This document shows positions 17,601 to 26,546 of a DNA stretch of 61,537 nt, in pieces. The notes under the pieces are model-generated. The model had not been told where the DNA came from. It searched no databases and saw nothing but the letters and a program-made list of their open reading frames with translations. The DNA lies in NCBI GenBank assembly GCA_017435905.1, contig JAFSEB010000073.1, positions 1-61,537 on the forward strand, given 5' to 3'. Origin of the DNA: Clostridia bacterium. Its GTDB lineage: Bacteria > Bacillota > Clostridia > Christensenellales > CAG-138. A program made the translations under genes and the position numbers. Each line of letters begins with the position of its first letter. The first letter of the stretch is position 1.

Positions 17601-19031
17601 GCTGCCGGCAGCATTGATGACCTCTGCGGTGACACCGTCGGGAACCGTGAGCGAAACCGCAACGGATGCGGTCTTTGTGACATGAAGGGTATATTCCGTG
17701 CTTTGTCCCGCTGCGCTTACAAGAATGATGTGGCTGCCCGATCCCCAAATATCGTCGATGCCTTCCACGGAATAATTTTCGCCGAATGGTACAGCGGCAA
17801 GGGAAAGCGTGTCCGCTACGGTGGTAAGGTCGTAAGCGTAGGTGACAGGATCAAAGGCAAGGGGCAGAACTGTTCCCGCTGCGGAAACGGACAGTGCCGA
17901 AAGGGTCGGTGTGCGTGTAACGGTGATATCGTAATGCTGGATACGGCAATGACCGTTTTCGTCCGGGTATTGTGCTTCAAGCCGGAAAATGCGTCCGTCC
18001 ATGCCCGGGGCGACAAGATTGGTCAGGGCGGTGGCGGTGCTTTCCCAGCTTTTTGATGTGGTAGAATAATCCGTGCCGTTGAGGCCCACATAGACAGCAC
18101 GCAGCCTTGTTGAAGAGGTATCCGGCACATCGCCCATGCCCACATTGAGATAAAGGCTGCCATATTCCGATGCGATATCCGGGATCGAACAGGAAACGGT
18201 ATGGGATGCGGTATCCTGTTTGTAAGGGTAGGGTTCCTTTGTGCTGTCAAGGATGCGAACATCCCCGAACCATTCTCCGTGGGGCAGCGTGACGGAAAGA
18301 ACGGTATTCTCCGTGACGGTGAGGGTGCCTTCCGTGCGGTTAAAGCCGCCGTCTGATACAACAAAGGTGTATTCGCCTGCGATGACGGAAAGGCTTGTAC
18401 CGGTAACGGCGGTCACATTGCCGTAGGCATCCCGAAGCGAAACATGGGGAGAGGCAAGGGTGCTGTCCCCCTGAAGGGCTGTAACGGAAACGGTATGCTT
18501 TTCGCCCTCAAAAAGTGCATTGTATTCGAGAACCGCACTTTCAAGGGCGCTTTTTGCTTCCTGCGCTGCGCTTTCATCGCCGTTCCGTACAGCGACAAGG
18601 GCGGCTTTATATGCGCTTTGCGCAGTAGGATACGCTGTGACATTGCCCATTTCAAGATAGTCCGCCATATAGCGGATCAGGGAGAGCAGCGCATCGGAAT
18701 ACCGGGAAGTAACACCGATGCAAAGGGCGGTGATATCCTCTGCCGCAGCGTTAAGGTCGTAGCCGTTGCCGTCATAGAACAGGCTGAAATTGCCGTCCGT
18801 GCCGTCTACAGCATAGATAAAGCCCTGCTCGATGCCGGTAAAGGTATGAGCCGATGCAAGCAGTGCATCGGCGATGGTATCGCCTTCTTCATAGGTGATC
18901 CTTTCCGGCGCAATGATCACGGAATTTGCGCTGACCGCTGCAAGCACAAAGCTTTTTTCCGTTTCCGCCGCAGCGGGCATTGCAAAGACAAGGAGAAGAA
19001 GGGCGAGCGTGAAGGTCAAGATTTTTTTCAT
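14661..19031 (-). CDS. Large secreted beta-propeller protein with C-terminal dockerin
   Basis: The 1456-residue product starts with a signal peptide (MKKILTFTLALLLLVFAMPA). A small domain with ITYEEGDTIADALL and IYAVDG follows, then several cadherin-like/Ig-like beta-sandwich units (about 170-860). A PQQ-type beta-propeller (about 880-1290) has repeated blades such as GYLYTYAGTTIYKVDTVTGE and TPTYANGMLFIGLSDGTVQA. Next is an Ig-like domain beginning LEITAMPEKCSYMEGETFDS. The end is a two-repeat type I dockerin (GDLNADGKINMADVSMMLRY and NVSGDSTVNMMDVSLVLQY). It is the last gene of the riboswitch operon, 47 bases after the transglutaminase-like gene. The dockerin should let it bind a cohesin such as those encoded upstream. 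Its ligand is unknown. Confidence 0.85.
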   Translation of the reverse strand: MKKILTFTLALLLLVFAMPAAAETEKSFVLAAVSANSVIIAPERITYEEGDTIADALLASAHTFTGIEQGFIYAVDGTDGNFSLFYDGNGYDLNAAAEDITALCIGVTSRYSDALLSLIRYMADYLEMGNVTAYPTAQSAYKAALVAVRNGDESAAQEAKSALESAVLEYNALFEGEKHTVSVTALQGDSTLASPHVSLRDAYGNVTAVTGTSLSVIAGEYTFVVSDGGFNRTEGTLTVTENTVLSVTLPHGEWFGDVRILDSTKEPYPYKQDTASHTVSCSIPDIASEYGSLYLNVGMGDVPDTSSTRLRAVYVGLNGTDYSTTSKSWESTATALTNLVAPGMDGRIFRLEAQYPDENGHCRIQHYDITVTRTPTLSALSVSAAGTVLPLAFDPVTYAYDLTTVADTLSLAAVPFGENYSVEGIDDIWGSGSHIILVSAAGQSTEYTLHVTKTASVAVSLTVPDGVTAEVINAAGSVIAPVDGKYALVPGESYTCRSTKATHYHAEKTFTAASGLTVDAPLPVAEDWLQDIALYNGSNTATRVQYPLDSAFSPADHSYVFTLSDCNTTAYLQATSNYTVTALYRAQTTNTATHGVQKTVSVKKPVGSGTSQILTQVIARSGFYNSVTLRISNAQNDITYYQDYALTFARKLHLTAFALSDGEDALTLYDASYAVTSFDRDRTAYAVTVNREETSLTLSAEFPNDSDTTPCCGGYYLMIGGVRFEDLSSVSIPLDPSLNSETITLRVCHEDGTAEETDYTVAVSKTDPAAVTVATTPSDAVVFLTNDLNGKRVLPENGIYPLTPGCSYSYTVTRSGYVGVSGSYTAPETAATLSVTLEKAVENTTLRELSSPWPHMRKTDSNNTVVSVPSPIADEEAVLYWATKIGDGFDKNACGCPILVDGYLYTYAGTTIYKVDTVTGEIVDTGKMHCASSYAINTPTYANGMLFIGLSDGTVQAFNADTLDPLWLYRDPLGGQPNCPIVYHNGYVYTGFWVGETSKANYVCLSATDEDPADADEAKLATWRYTGLGGFYWAGAYVTDTYLLLGTDDGASGYLGGDPKLLSFDPLTGELLDAVPLGVPGDIRCSITCENGKFYFTNKGGYFFEAEVSDSGKIESIKKLKLSNGSSDASTPAMSTCTPTVYNGRAYVGVSGTNQFGAYSGHNLTVIDIANWEIAYSVRTQGYPQTSGVLTHAYEDDTGCVYVYFIDNYTPGKLRVLEDRPGQTEASIVSEESYSDKGTTSVYQTAYSLFEPVGDQAQYAICSPIIDANGTVYFKNDSAYLMAVGSAFESLEITAMPEKCSYMEGETFDSTGLQVTAHYLNGNSLDVTEYIAFSKEPLTAEDSDFILTFPHVMYQNTDEGAGIEYPAPFAALSITVEKEAETPSVSYGDLNADGKINMADVSMMLRYIDGGALTEEAIAAANVSGDSTVNMMDVSLVLQYIDGAIFVFPAENESGT

Positions 19032-19078
19032 ATGTCCTCCTCATTTGGGTCAAAGGTGGTGCGGATGGATCGGGCACC

Positions 19079-21274
19079 TTAATACAGGCAATCCCACAGC
19101 TTGTAGCGCAGCTTTTCACGCCAGGACCAGGTCTCCCTGCAGGCAGTAAGCATGCGGCAAGCGTAAGCATCCATTTCATGCCGCTGTGCGTCTGCCATCG
19201 GGTGGTTGCTGAAAAGGGCTTCCCGGTTCAGCAAGGCAGCTTCTTCCGCACCTTGTGCCGATGCACCGCAGCTTTGTGCCAAACGCACCGTATAGCCGTA
19301 GCGCATGGCAATGGAATCACGGTTTTCGGCGTTTTCGATGGCTGCAAGGGCCTTTTTCAGCTTCTGCCGCTTTTTCAGGATGATCGCCGCAAGGGCAAGC
19401 AGCACAAGAAGCAGCAGATAGAGAAGGTAAATGGGCTTAAATGAGAAAGCAAAGCGCTCCTGCAGCGGTTCTTCGATGTGCTCCGGTTGCTCCACGCGGG
19501 CATATTTCAGGTGATTGCCGGAATATGTCTGCGTGTTTGGGGCGATGCTGCCGCCAAGCTCCAGCTCTTCCACATCGATATAGCCCGGCGTGACCTCAAA
19601 GGGCACAAAGCCGATGCCGGGCAGGTAGTATTCCGCCCATGCATGGGCGTGGGCTTCCGACAGGATGTATTCCGCACCTGCCTCAATGGAAGCAGCCTCT
19701 TCCTTTGAAAGAAAATAGCCTTCCACATAGCGGGCAGGTACGCCGAAATAGCGGAGCATCAGCACGGCGGCGGTGGCATAATGCACACTGTATCCGCTGC
19801 CGCTTTTTTCAAGGGTATACTGCAGAAAATCCATGCCGCCGTTGTAGGTGTACACCGTTTCATCGTAAACGAGGGCTTCGTCAAGGTAATCAAGGATCAC
19901 GGAGCGGATCTCACCGAGGGTCTTTGGTGTGCTGTCATCCCCGAGCCGGCGGTCAAGGACTGTCCAGCTTTCATTGGTCAGCTGCACATCAACGGCAGAA
20001 ACGTATTTTGCCAGCGATTCCTCTGCGGCAAGATAGGCTTTGACATCGCTTTTCTTTTGCGCGGCGGCAAGGGCTTGCTGTGCGCCATACCATTCGGGAA
20101 CGCTGCCGGGGAGGTAGGAAAGCGATGCGGCGGCGGGAAGAGCATCATCGCCGATCAGATCGGCGGGAAGCGGCTCACTTCCAAGAAGCGCATATGGATA
20201 ATACCCCGACGCACTGCATGCGGAAAGGTTTTTGATGCTGAGAGAGGCGGCTTGTACTTCCTCTGCAAGGGCAGAAGCTGTGCCGATCTGGCTTTGACCG
20301 TAAATTCCCGATTCGTGCAGCCAGTAGAAAAGCTCTTCGTATTCAGCCCGTGCGTCAAATGGCAGCGGTTCCCATGCGCTGCCGGTGTAGGTCTCATAGA
20401 TGCGGCCGCGCAGATACATCTTTTGCGGTTCGCTCATGGAAACGGAAAGAGCGGGCGTTTGTGTTTTGTTCCACGCAGGGAGGTTTTTGAGCTTTCCTTC
20501 CGGCATGCTGTTTGTTTTATCATCGTAAAGGATGCGGTGAAGGGCTGTTTTGATCTCCTTTGCGGCATTTTCGTTTGCGCTGCCGTGCAGCAAAAGACCG
20601 GCTCCCACGGAAAGCAGCAAAGCGAGCAGAGCGGCACCGAGCCACACGGGCAGACCGAAGAAGCCCTGCATCATGATCTTTGCTGTGGCGCTGCGCATCA
20701 AAAGCAGGACGCTGCCGAGAAGGAACAACAGGGCGGAAACATCAAAAGGGAAAAGCCCAAAGAGAACCGCTGCATAAAAAGGCAGAAGGACCGGCAGGAA
20801 AAAGAGCACGTGCCCGGAGGAGAGGCTGAAGCATAAAAGCACCAGCGCCAGAACAAGGAGGGGAACTGCCGCAAAGGGTACGGCGCTCGCCTCCGCTGCC
20901 GTATGTGCAAGGTAAATGCGGCCGGTCAGGGCGGTCATTCTTTCAAGAATATCGTTGCTGAGGCAGCCGAGACCCGCAAGGAAGCGTACGTGAAAAACGG
21001 CGCAGAAAAGAAGTGCGGTCAAGGCGGCAACAAGAAGGCACAGGCGGCCCTTTCCCGTTTTTTGAAGAAGCGTGAAAATCGAAAACAGGGCAAGGGCAGC
21101 AAGCGCGGTCTGCCACCAGGGAAACATAAAAGAAGGAAAGTTTTGCGCGAGCACCGACGAAAGACCGACGATGAGAAGCACGGCAGCAGGGGCACCCGAA
21201 AGCATTCCCTGAAAGTCGGATACTGCCGAAACCGGCTGCAGCGCAACAGAAAGGCTGTTGTTTTTCTTGTTCAT
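19079..21274 (-). CDS. Membrane transglutaminase-like protein (TgpA type) with Cys-to-Ser replacement
   Basis: Of 731 residues, the first 230 hold about six membrane helices, then an extracytoplasmic part with a transglutaminase core (about 455-570), and one more helix near 610-630 before a cytosolic tail. The core shows GYSVHYATAAVLMLRYFGVP and RYVEGY, then AHAHAWAEYY and FVPFEVTPG. The usual nucleophile Cys is Ser496 (AGT at 19787-19789), the His is His544, and the usual Asp position is Glu560. The gene starts 4 bases after the DUF58 stop. MoxR-DUF58-transglutaminase triads are a widespread gene set, thought to help assemble or mature surface complexes. Whether this enzyme is active is open. 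Confidence 0.85.
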   Translation of the reverse strand: MNKKNNSLSVALQPVSAVSDFQGMLSGAPAAVLLIVGLSSVLAQNFPSFMFPWWQTALAALALFSIFTLLQKTGKGRLCLLVAALTALLFCAVFHVRFLAGLGCLSNDILERMTALTGRIYLAHTAAEASAVPFAAVPLLVLALVLLCFSLSSGHVLFFLPVLLPFYAAVLFGLFPFDVSALLFLLGSVLLLMRSATAKIMMQGFFGLPVWLGAALLALLLSVGAGLLLHGSANENAAKEIKTALHRILYDDKTNSMPEGKLKNLPAWNKTQTPALSVSMSEPQKMYLRGRIYETYTGSAWEPLPFDARAEYEELFYWLHESGIYGQSQIGTASALAEEVQAASLSIKNLSACSASGYYPYALLGSEPLPADLIGDDALPAAASLSYLPGSVPEWYGAQQALAAAQKKSDVKAYLAAEESLAKYVSAVDVQLTNESWTVLDRRLGDDSTPKTLGEIRSVILDYLDEALVYDETVYTYNGGMDFLQYTLEKSGSGYSVHYATAAVLMLRYFGVPARYVEGYFLSKEEAASIEAGAEYILSEAHAHAWAEYYLPGIGFVPFEVTPGYIDVEELELGGSIAPNTQTYSGNHLKYARVEQPEHIEEPLQERFAFSFKPIYLLYLLLLVLLALAAIILKKRQKLKKALAAIENAENRDSIAMRYGYTVRLAQSCGASAQGAEEAALLNREALFSNHPMADAQRHEMDAYACRMLTACRETWSWREKLRYKLWDCLY

Positions 21275-21277
21275 CGC

Positions 21278-22381
21278 CTATATCTCCAATCTTTCAAGCT
21301 GCTCTTTGCGGTTTTCGGGAGAAAAAACCAGCATATTCTTTCCCGATGCGGCCTGCGCATCGCAGCAGAGGATGTGGAATATGTTTTCCTCACCAACGGT
21401 GTCGGGAAGGGCGGCGCAAAAGCGGATCACACGTCCGTAACCCTTTGTATCCGGCAAGGGGGAATCGGGATGCCCTGCACGTGTCACCATTGCGCCGATG
21501 GCTGCAAGCAGTGCATTCCCATCCGGGATGGAACGAAGCTGCAGCTCTTCGCCATCGCTCCAGGCAAGGTCGTAGGAAAGCCCCTGTTCGGAAAGGGACT
21601 GCGCAAGGGAACAGGCAGCTTCCGCAAGGGCATCCATCCGCATGGGCGAACAGCCGTGCCGCTTATCCCAAAAAACGAGCAGCGAGCGGCTGATGTTTCT
21701 TCCGGGCTCCTTGACGAGAAGGGAACCGACTTTGGAGGAAAGCTTCCAATGAATGCGGCGGATCGGGTCGCCGCTTTGGTATTCCCGAAGGGCGAAAAGC
21801 TCCGTCATGTCATCGCCCCGTTCGGAGACGCTTTCCTCATCCGCCGTGACAAAGGCGGGAGAAATGCTGACATCGCAGGGGAAAAGCTCCGGCAATACCG
21901 TAAGCCTTGCAGCCGCTTCGAGCCGCAGCTTTTTTGAAAACACACCGAAATAATCAAAGACAGCAGCGCTTTTGATGTGTACGTACAGCCTGCCGCAATG
22001 TGCGCTTTTCAATTCCAATTCCTGCCGGAAGGTCTGCTTTGCGCCGACGCCGGCGGAAAGGGAAAGCGTTTCCTCCTCGCCTGTCAGATCGTTGAGTATG
22101 GAGATGGTAATACGAAGCTTTACGGCAGGAAACAGGCTGTTATTGGTAAGGATTAGCACGCCGGAAGCGCTTTTTTCCTTTGCTGCGGAGGTGGGCAGGG
22201 AAAGGGATGCGCTGATGTGCTTTGCTGCAGGAAGGCTGAGAAGCAGGGAAACGGGAGACAGAAACAGGACAAAGGCAAAGAGTGCCCAGGGGGTCCATGT
22301 CTTTGCGCCCGGCAGCAGTGCTGCAAGAAGCAGCACAAGAAGCGCATACCGGCAGGCTGCGCCAAAGCGTTCCCTTTTCAT
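21278..22381 (-). CDS. DUF58 domain protein
   Basis: The 367-residue protein has two N-terminal membrane helices, an Ig-like middle region, and the signature REYQSGDPIRRIHWKLSSKV followed by LLVKE of DUF58, a von Willebrand A-like domain. DUF58 proteins pair with MoxR ATPases. Here the start overlaps the MoxR stop by 4 bases (ATGA) and the transglutaminase gene follows at once, giving the standard MoxR-DUF58-TGase order. It is probably membrane-anchored and acts with the ATPase in folding or metal-loading of surface proteins; the exact client is unknown, but the operon suggests the cohesin/dockerin or corrinoid-binding proteins. Confidence 0.85.
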   Translation of the reverse strand: MKRERFGAACRYALLVLLLAALLPGAKTWTPWALFAFVLFLSPVSLLLSLPAAKHISASLSLPTSAAKEKSASGVLILTNNSLFPAVKLRITISILNDLTGEEETLSLSAGVGAKQTFRQELELKSAHCGRLYVHIKSAAVFDYFGVFSKKLRLEAAARLTVLPELFPCDVSISPAFVTADEESVSERGDDMTELFALREYQSGDPIRRIHWKLSSKVGSLLVKEPGRNISRSLLVFWDKRHGCSPMRMDALAEAACSLAQSLSEQGLSYDLAWSDGEELQLRSIPDGNALLAAIGAMVTRAGHPDSPLPDTKGYGRVIRFCAALPDTVGEENIFHILCCDAQAASGKNMLVFSPENRKEQLERLEI

Positions 22382-23325
22382 TTGCTGCTGAATTCCCGCA
22401 CATCCGGGCGCTTGACATTGCGAAGAATGCCATCGGCAATGGATGCGGCGGTATGCTCATGAAGCTTTGCCTTGTTGCTGAGCACCATGCGGTGGGCGGC
22501 AACATCACTGAAAACTGCAGCAACATCCGCAGGGATCACGTAATCGCGTCCGTCAAGGTAAGCGTTTGCCTTTGCCGCACGGCAAACGGCAAGGGCGCCT
22601 CGGGGGCTGATGCCAAGGAGCACATAAGGATCCTTACGGGAAGCCTCCGCAAGTTCCGATACATAATCGTAAATGCTGTCCGCAACGTGAACGGACATCG
22701 CTTCGCTGCTCATCTTTTCAAGGGATTTTGCATCCGTAACGGGGCGGCAGTTTTCAAGGGGATTGCCGATATGCCTGTCCCGCATGAGTGCGACCTGACT
22801 CGCCCTGTCGGGATAGCCGAGGGAAAGGCGCACAAGAAAACGGTCAAGCTGTGCGGTGGGAAGAAGCTGCGTGCCTGCGCTGCCGACGGGGTTCTGCGTT
22901 GCAAGCACCACAAAGGGCGTCGGGAGGGCATGGGTGTGGCCATCCACGGTCACCTGCTTTTCTTCCATTGCCTCAAGAAGCGCAGACTGTGTTTTGCTGG
23001 AGGTACGGTTGATCTCATCCGCAAGAAGAAGGTTTGTCATGATCGCACCGCTTTGATAGCGAAGCTGTCCGCTGGCCTTGTCGAATACGGAGAAGCCGAT
23101 GATATCGGAAGGCAGGGTATCGGATGTGAACTGCACACGCTTGTTGTCAAGTCCCAGCGTTTTTGCAAAAGCGTTTGCAAGGGTGGTTTTGCCGGTGCCG
23201 GGGACATCCTCAAGAAGGATATGCCCCTTGGCAAGGATAGCAAGAAGTACCTTTTGCACTTCCGTTTCCTTGCCGAGAATAACTTTATTGATCTCATTCA
23301 AGATATCATCTGTGATCCTTGCCAT
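22378..23325 (-). CDS. MoxR-family AAA+ ATPase
   Basis: The 315-residue protein has Walker A GTGKTTLA in the context LLEDVPGTGKTTLANAFAKT, Walker B LLADEINR, sensor 1 VVLATQNPVG, and the arginine-rich lid GISPRGALAVCRAAKANA. MoxR ATPases act as chaperones for assembly of protein complexes or metal centres. The start at 23325 is supported by GGAGG 5 bases upstream; the longer frame to 23463 lies inside the preceding gene. It overlaps the end of the alpha/alpha-barrel gene by 20 bases, so the two are tightly coupled. Confidence 0.92.
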   Translation of the reverse strand: MARITDDILNEINKVILGKETEVQKVLLAILAKGHILLEDVPGTGKTTLANAFAKTLGLDNKRVQFTSDTLPSDIIGFSVFDKASGQLRYQSGAIMTNLLLADEINRTSSKTQSALLEAMEEKQVTVDGHTHALPTPFVVLATQNPVGSAGTQLLPTAQLDRFLVRLSLGYPDRASQVALMRDRHIGNPLENCRPVTDAKSLEKMSSEAMSVHVADSIYDYVSELAEASRKDPYVLLGISPRGALAVCRAAKANAYLDGRDYVIPADVAAVFSDVAAHRMVLSNKAKLHEHTAASIADGILRNVKRPDVREFSSK

Positions 23326-24442
23326 GTTTCCTCCTTGTTGCTGTGAAGCGTATTGCTGTGATGACCGCTGCCGTGGCTGCAGTGCCCCCGATGATGAGGG
23401 GAAAGTTGCTTTCGGGCCGTTCGGAAGGCCCTGCGTAACCGGAAAAATCAAAAATGCTGCCATCGCCGTGTTTCAGCTTTCTTACCGCTGTAAAGGAAAG
23501 AAGTACCTTTGCGGTGGCAAGGCAGTCGCCTGTTTCATCCGTCAGAAGATGGCTGTATGTGCCGTCTTCTTTTTTGAATTGGGCAATGCCGCTGAGAAGC
23601 GATTCGCCGCCTCTGCAGAAACGGCTGTCGGTTTCGGGATCGATCCCAAGGGCGCAGAGTGCCGTGACCGTTTCGGCAGCGCTTTCCACGCTTGGCGCAC
23701 CGTAAGGTGCAAACATGCAGCGGTCCGACATAGCGTTCGAAAGGAAACGGAGCGCCGCTTCGATCACATCCGGACAGGCATTCCGATAGGGTGCGAGCGC
23801 CTGAAGTGCCATGGCGGTCATGTCCACATCGCCGCTGCCGAAGATCAGGTTGAAACCGCCGTCGGGAAGCTGTGCCTCCGTGATGGCGCTAAGCATATCT
23901 TCCCGGGTAAAACGGGCATCGGCAGGTACTTGAGCGCCGCTTGCATCAAGAGCAATGAGCGCATATATCCAGCCGTTGAGCCCCTGATCGCCGATGGAAC
24001 CGCCCCGAAAAGCATAGGTGCCGTCTGCGATCAGATCGATGGGCGTGCCGTCGGGTGCCGTGCCAAAGGCTGTGGGATCACCGCCAAGGGCGAGCACCGT
24101 GAGGGCAATGCGGTGATAGGGGGTGGACTGCACGGGATGAAGACCGCCTTCCTCCGCATAAGCTTTTTCCACATACCGTTTCAGATCGGAAAGATAGGAT
24201 GAAAAAACTTCCTCGCTTCCGGAAAGAGCCAAAGCCATGGCCGACCAATCGGCAAGGGAGGTGCCTGCAGGGAAATCTTTTCCAAGGGAAAGAAGTTTGC
24301 CCGGTTTGCTCTTTATGGCGCTGAGTGCTGCAGCTGCTTCTGCCTCCGCATCGACCGCATCAAAGGCATGAGCGGATGAAAAGGGGAAAAGAAGCATGAG
24401 TGCAAGCAGCAGCACACCAATACGGATCCTTCTTTGATTCAC
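23306..24442 (-). CDS. Membrane-anchored alpha/alpha-barrel (terpenoid cyclase / transcobalamin-like) protein
   Basis: Of 378 residues, the first ~26 form a signal peptide ending near AHA. The body shows repeated helical pairs in the style of prenyltransferase/squalene-cyclase repeats (LADWSAMALALSGSEE, YHRIALTVLALGGDP, LNGWIYALIALDASG, QLPDGGFNLIFGSGDVDMTA, SAAETVTALCALGIDPETDS). The end has a hydrophobic anchor (FPLIIGGTAATAAVITAI) and a basic tail. The same alpha6/alpha6 fold forms the N-terminal half of animal intrinsic factor and transcobalamin, and the partner domain (DUF4430) is encoded by the gene just upstream, overlapping by 4 bases. With the riboswitch, this supports a corrinoid-binding role, by inference. 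Confidence 0.75.
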   Translation of the reverse strand: MNQRRIRIGVLLLALMLLFPFSSAHAFDAVDAEAEAAAALSAIKSKPGKLLSLGKDFPAGTSLADWSAMALALSGSEEVFSSYLSDLKRYVEKAYAEEGGLHPVQSTPYHRIALTVLALGGDPTAFGTAPDGTPIDLIADGTYAFRGGSIGDQGLNGWIYALIALDASGAQVPADARFTREDMLSAITEAQLPDGGFNLIFGSGDVDMTAMALQALAPYRNACPDVIEAALRFLSNAMSDRCMFAPYGAPSVESAAETVTALCALGIDPETDSRFCRGGESLLSGIAQFKKEDGTYSHLLTDETGDCLATAKVLLSFTAVRKLKHGDGSIFDFSGYAGPSERPESNFPLIIGGTAATAAVITAIRFTATRRKHGKDHR

Positions 24443-26520
24443 GATGCGTCTTCCTCCTTTTTTTCCGGCAGGATGGCTGCCGGTTCCGGTATGGGTTCAG
24501 GTGTTGGCTCGGGTGTCGGCTCGGGTGTCGGTTCGGGCGTCGGCTCGGGTGTCGGCTCGGGTGTCGGCTCGGGTGTCGGTTCGGGCGTCGGCACGGGCGT
24601 CGGCTCGGGCGTCGGCTCAGGCGTGGGCACAGGAGTAGGGGAAGGTGAAGGTGAAGTACCCGGCGTGGGCGTCGGTGTAGGCGTTGGGAGCGGCGTGGGC
24701 GTTGCGGCAAGCGGCGGAATGATCTCCTCTTTAGGCTCGCCGCATACGGAGCAGGCGGATCTGATAAGCCCCGGAGCCTCTGCCGTGGGTTCGATCCGCT
24801 CGATGACGGTGAACGTACCGTGGGGCTTTTCGTGATAACCGCCGCCGGTCCATGTGCCGCAATAACCGGAAAGCTTGCCTTTTCCGCTGCCGCCGCCACC
24901 GATATCCTTGCCGTAAGCAAGGGTGAAGCGCAGGTAGATGGTGGTGTTTTTGCTGAGGGTATAGGAACCGAGATCTCTTCCTGCATAAACGCTGCCATCA
25001 ATGGAATACATCCAGCCGGAGGCCATGGTGAAATCGTATTCGCCAAGGCTGTCACGGTCGGAACTGTTCGAGAACGGGAACCCGTCACGCTCGATCAGCT
25101 GTCTGAGCCTTTCAGGGATCGCAGCGCCGCTGCAGATATCTCCACGGCTGAGCCTTGCAAGATAGGGGCCGTTGTAGCTGGCTTCATAGCCGTATTCTTC
25201 AAAAAACCTGTCGAGTACAGACTTTGCCGTATCGCCCTGCACGATGGGGAAGGTGGCGCTGTCGATGATGCCAAGCCCCACGGTGGTAGCATCCACCACG
25301 ATATTGACATTGCCGAGAGCATCACCTTCGCTGACGGTACGGTAATGAAGGGTATAAACCTTCATGGCGGAATTGCCTCGGCCGTCCCAGGCACGCACTT
25401 TGACGGTATATTCCGCTTCATCGCCCTTGTTCGGCGGCTCGAAATGCAGTTCGTATTCCGGCCGTGCATCGCCGGTCTGCTTTTCGATCAGCTTGCCGTT
25501 GAGCCACACTTCGATCTGGTTGGAGTAGATGGGATCGCCCTCCGGGTTGGTTTTTGCGCTGACCCAGAACAGAAAATCCTGCGTATCCATCACATCCGTG
25601 TAGCCGTCAAGGTTTGTGACGATGGAAGGCGGAAATGCACCGACCTCCGGGGTGTTTTCGTCGGCCTTCTCCGCCTCGTAGCGGATGGAATAGCGGACAT
25701 AAGCGATGTTTTCACCGTTTTCCTTGAGGTAAAGGGTGATGATGTTTGTTTCGTTCAGCATAAGTGCCGTTTCGTAGTTGCTTTCGGTAACACCTGAGAG
25801 CACTTTGCCGTTTGCAGGGGTAGAGGAATTGTTCAGCACCACCTTTACGGAAAGGTCGCTGCCTTCGCCTGCGGGGTACGCATAAAAACGAAGGATGCCG
25901 TCGGGCAGCTCTGTGCGGCTGATCTGCATGGTGTGAAGATCGGTGACGATGCGTGGGGAATTATCATTTCCGCCGCCAAGCCCTTCACCGCCGGCACCGT
26001 CGCCGCTGCCGTTTTCGCCTGCAGGGCCGCTGCCCTCTGTTTCCGTATCCGAATTGCCGCCGCTGCCGTCACCTTCCAATGTGCCGCCCACGGAATCATT
26101 CTCGCCTGCTTCCGGCGGTGCTTCATCGGGAGGAAGAGAAGGATCGGGTGTCCCTTCGGGCACGATCTCGGGGGTGGCGGAAGGCTCCGGTGTTGCATCG
26201 GGCGTTTCTTCCGGCGGTTTGGTGGGATCGGGCTCATCCTGCGGCGGCGGGGTGGGAAGCGGTTCTTCCGGTTCATCCGGCGGCAGGGTGGTTTCCACCG
26301 TTTCTTCCGGCGGCTTGGTCGCTTCCGGTTCGCCATCATCCTTGCCCATCAGCATGCCGCCGCCGTCAAGGGCTTCCGGTACAAGGGGTGCGGAGAGAGA
26401 GCCGATCGGGTTTTCGGGCTCTGTAAAACCGCGGCTTCGCAATGCGCCTGCAAAAACGATGATGATCGCCAGCACAAGAAGAATGCTGAGAGCGCTCAAA
26501 AGGCTGTCATGTCTGCGCAT
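24439..26520 (-). CDS. DUF4430-domain surface protein with Pro-rich linkers
   Basis: The 693-residue protein has an N-terminal membrane segment (LSILLVLAIIIVFAGAL), a long Pro/Glu/Asp-rich linker to about 190, Ig-like units (190-400) and a DUF4430 domain (about 405-545: FPIVQGDTAKSVLDRFFEEY, ASGWMYSIDGSVYAGRDLGS, IYLRFTLAYG). A CxxC (SACSVCGEPKE) and about 100 residues of PTP/PTPEPTPE repeats follow. DUF4430 matches the C-terminal domain of transcobalamin/intrinsic factor, which closes over cobalamin. The PT-rich ends suggest a cell-wall-spanning spacer. It precedes and overlaps the alpha/alpha-barrel gene, so the two animal-protein halves are adjacent genes here. Corrinoid binding is inferred, not shown. 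Confidence 0.78.
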   Translation of the reverse strand: MRRHDSLLSALSILLVLAIIIVFAGALRSRGFTEPENPIGSLSAPLVPEALDGGGMLMGKDDGEPEATKPPEETVETTLPPDEPEEPLPTPPPQDEPDPTKPPEETPDATPEPSATPEIVPEGTPDPSLPPDEAPPEAGENDSVGGTLEGDGSGGNSDTETEGSGPAGENGSGDGAGGEGLGGGNDNSPRIVTDLHTMQISRTELPDGILRFYAYPAGEGSDLSVKVVLNNSSTPANGKVLSGVTESNYETALMLNETNIITLYLKENGENIAYVRYSIRYEAEKADENTPEVGAFPPSIVTNLDGYTDVMDTQDFLFWVSAKTNPEGDPIYSNQIEVWLNGKLIEKQTGDARPEYELHFEPPNKGDEAEYTVKVRAWDGRGNSAMKVYTLHYRTVSEGDALGNVNIVVDATTVGLGIIDSATFPIVQGDTAKSVLDRFFEEYGYEASYNGPYLARLSRGDICSGAAIPERLRQLIERDGFPFSNSSDRDSLGEYDFTMASGWMYSIDGSVYAGRDLGSYTLSKNTTIYLRFTLAYGKDIGGGGSGKGKLSGYCGTWTGGGYHEKPHGTFTVIERIEPTAEAPGLIRSACSVCGEPKEEIIPPLAATPTPLPTPTPTPTPGTSPSPSPTPVPTPEPTPEPTPVPTPEPTPEPTPEPTPEPTPEPTPEPTPEPTPEPIPEPAAILPEKKEEDAS
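24484..24710. repeat. 12-bp tandem coding repeat (PTPE)
   Basis: Near-identical 12-bp units of the type GGTGTCGGCTCG repeat about a dozen times at 24484-24640, followed by looser PTP-coding repeats to about 24710. They encode PEPT-type proline-rich repeats at the C-terminus of the DUF4430 protein. The regularity makes length variation by slippage likely. Confidence 0.85.
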
Positions 26521-26546
26521 GTTGCGTTACCTCCAACGGTTTTGGT

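Noticed and set aside
24400..24835. Gly/Ser/Val repeat protein on the plus strand
   Set aside because: Shadow of the PTPE-coding 12-bp repeats of the DUF4430 gene on the other strand.
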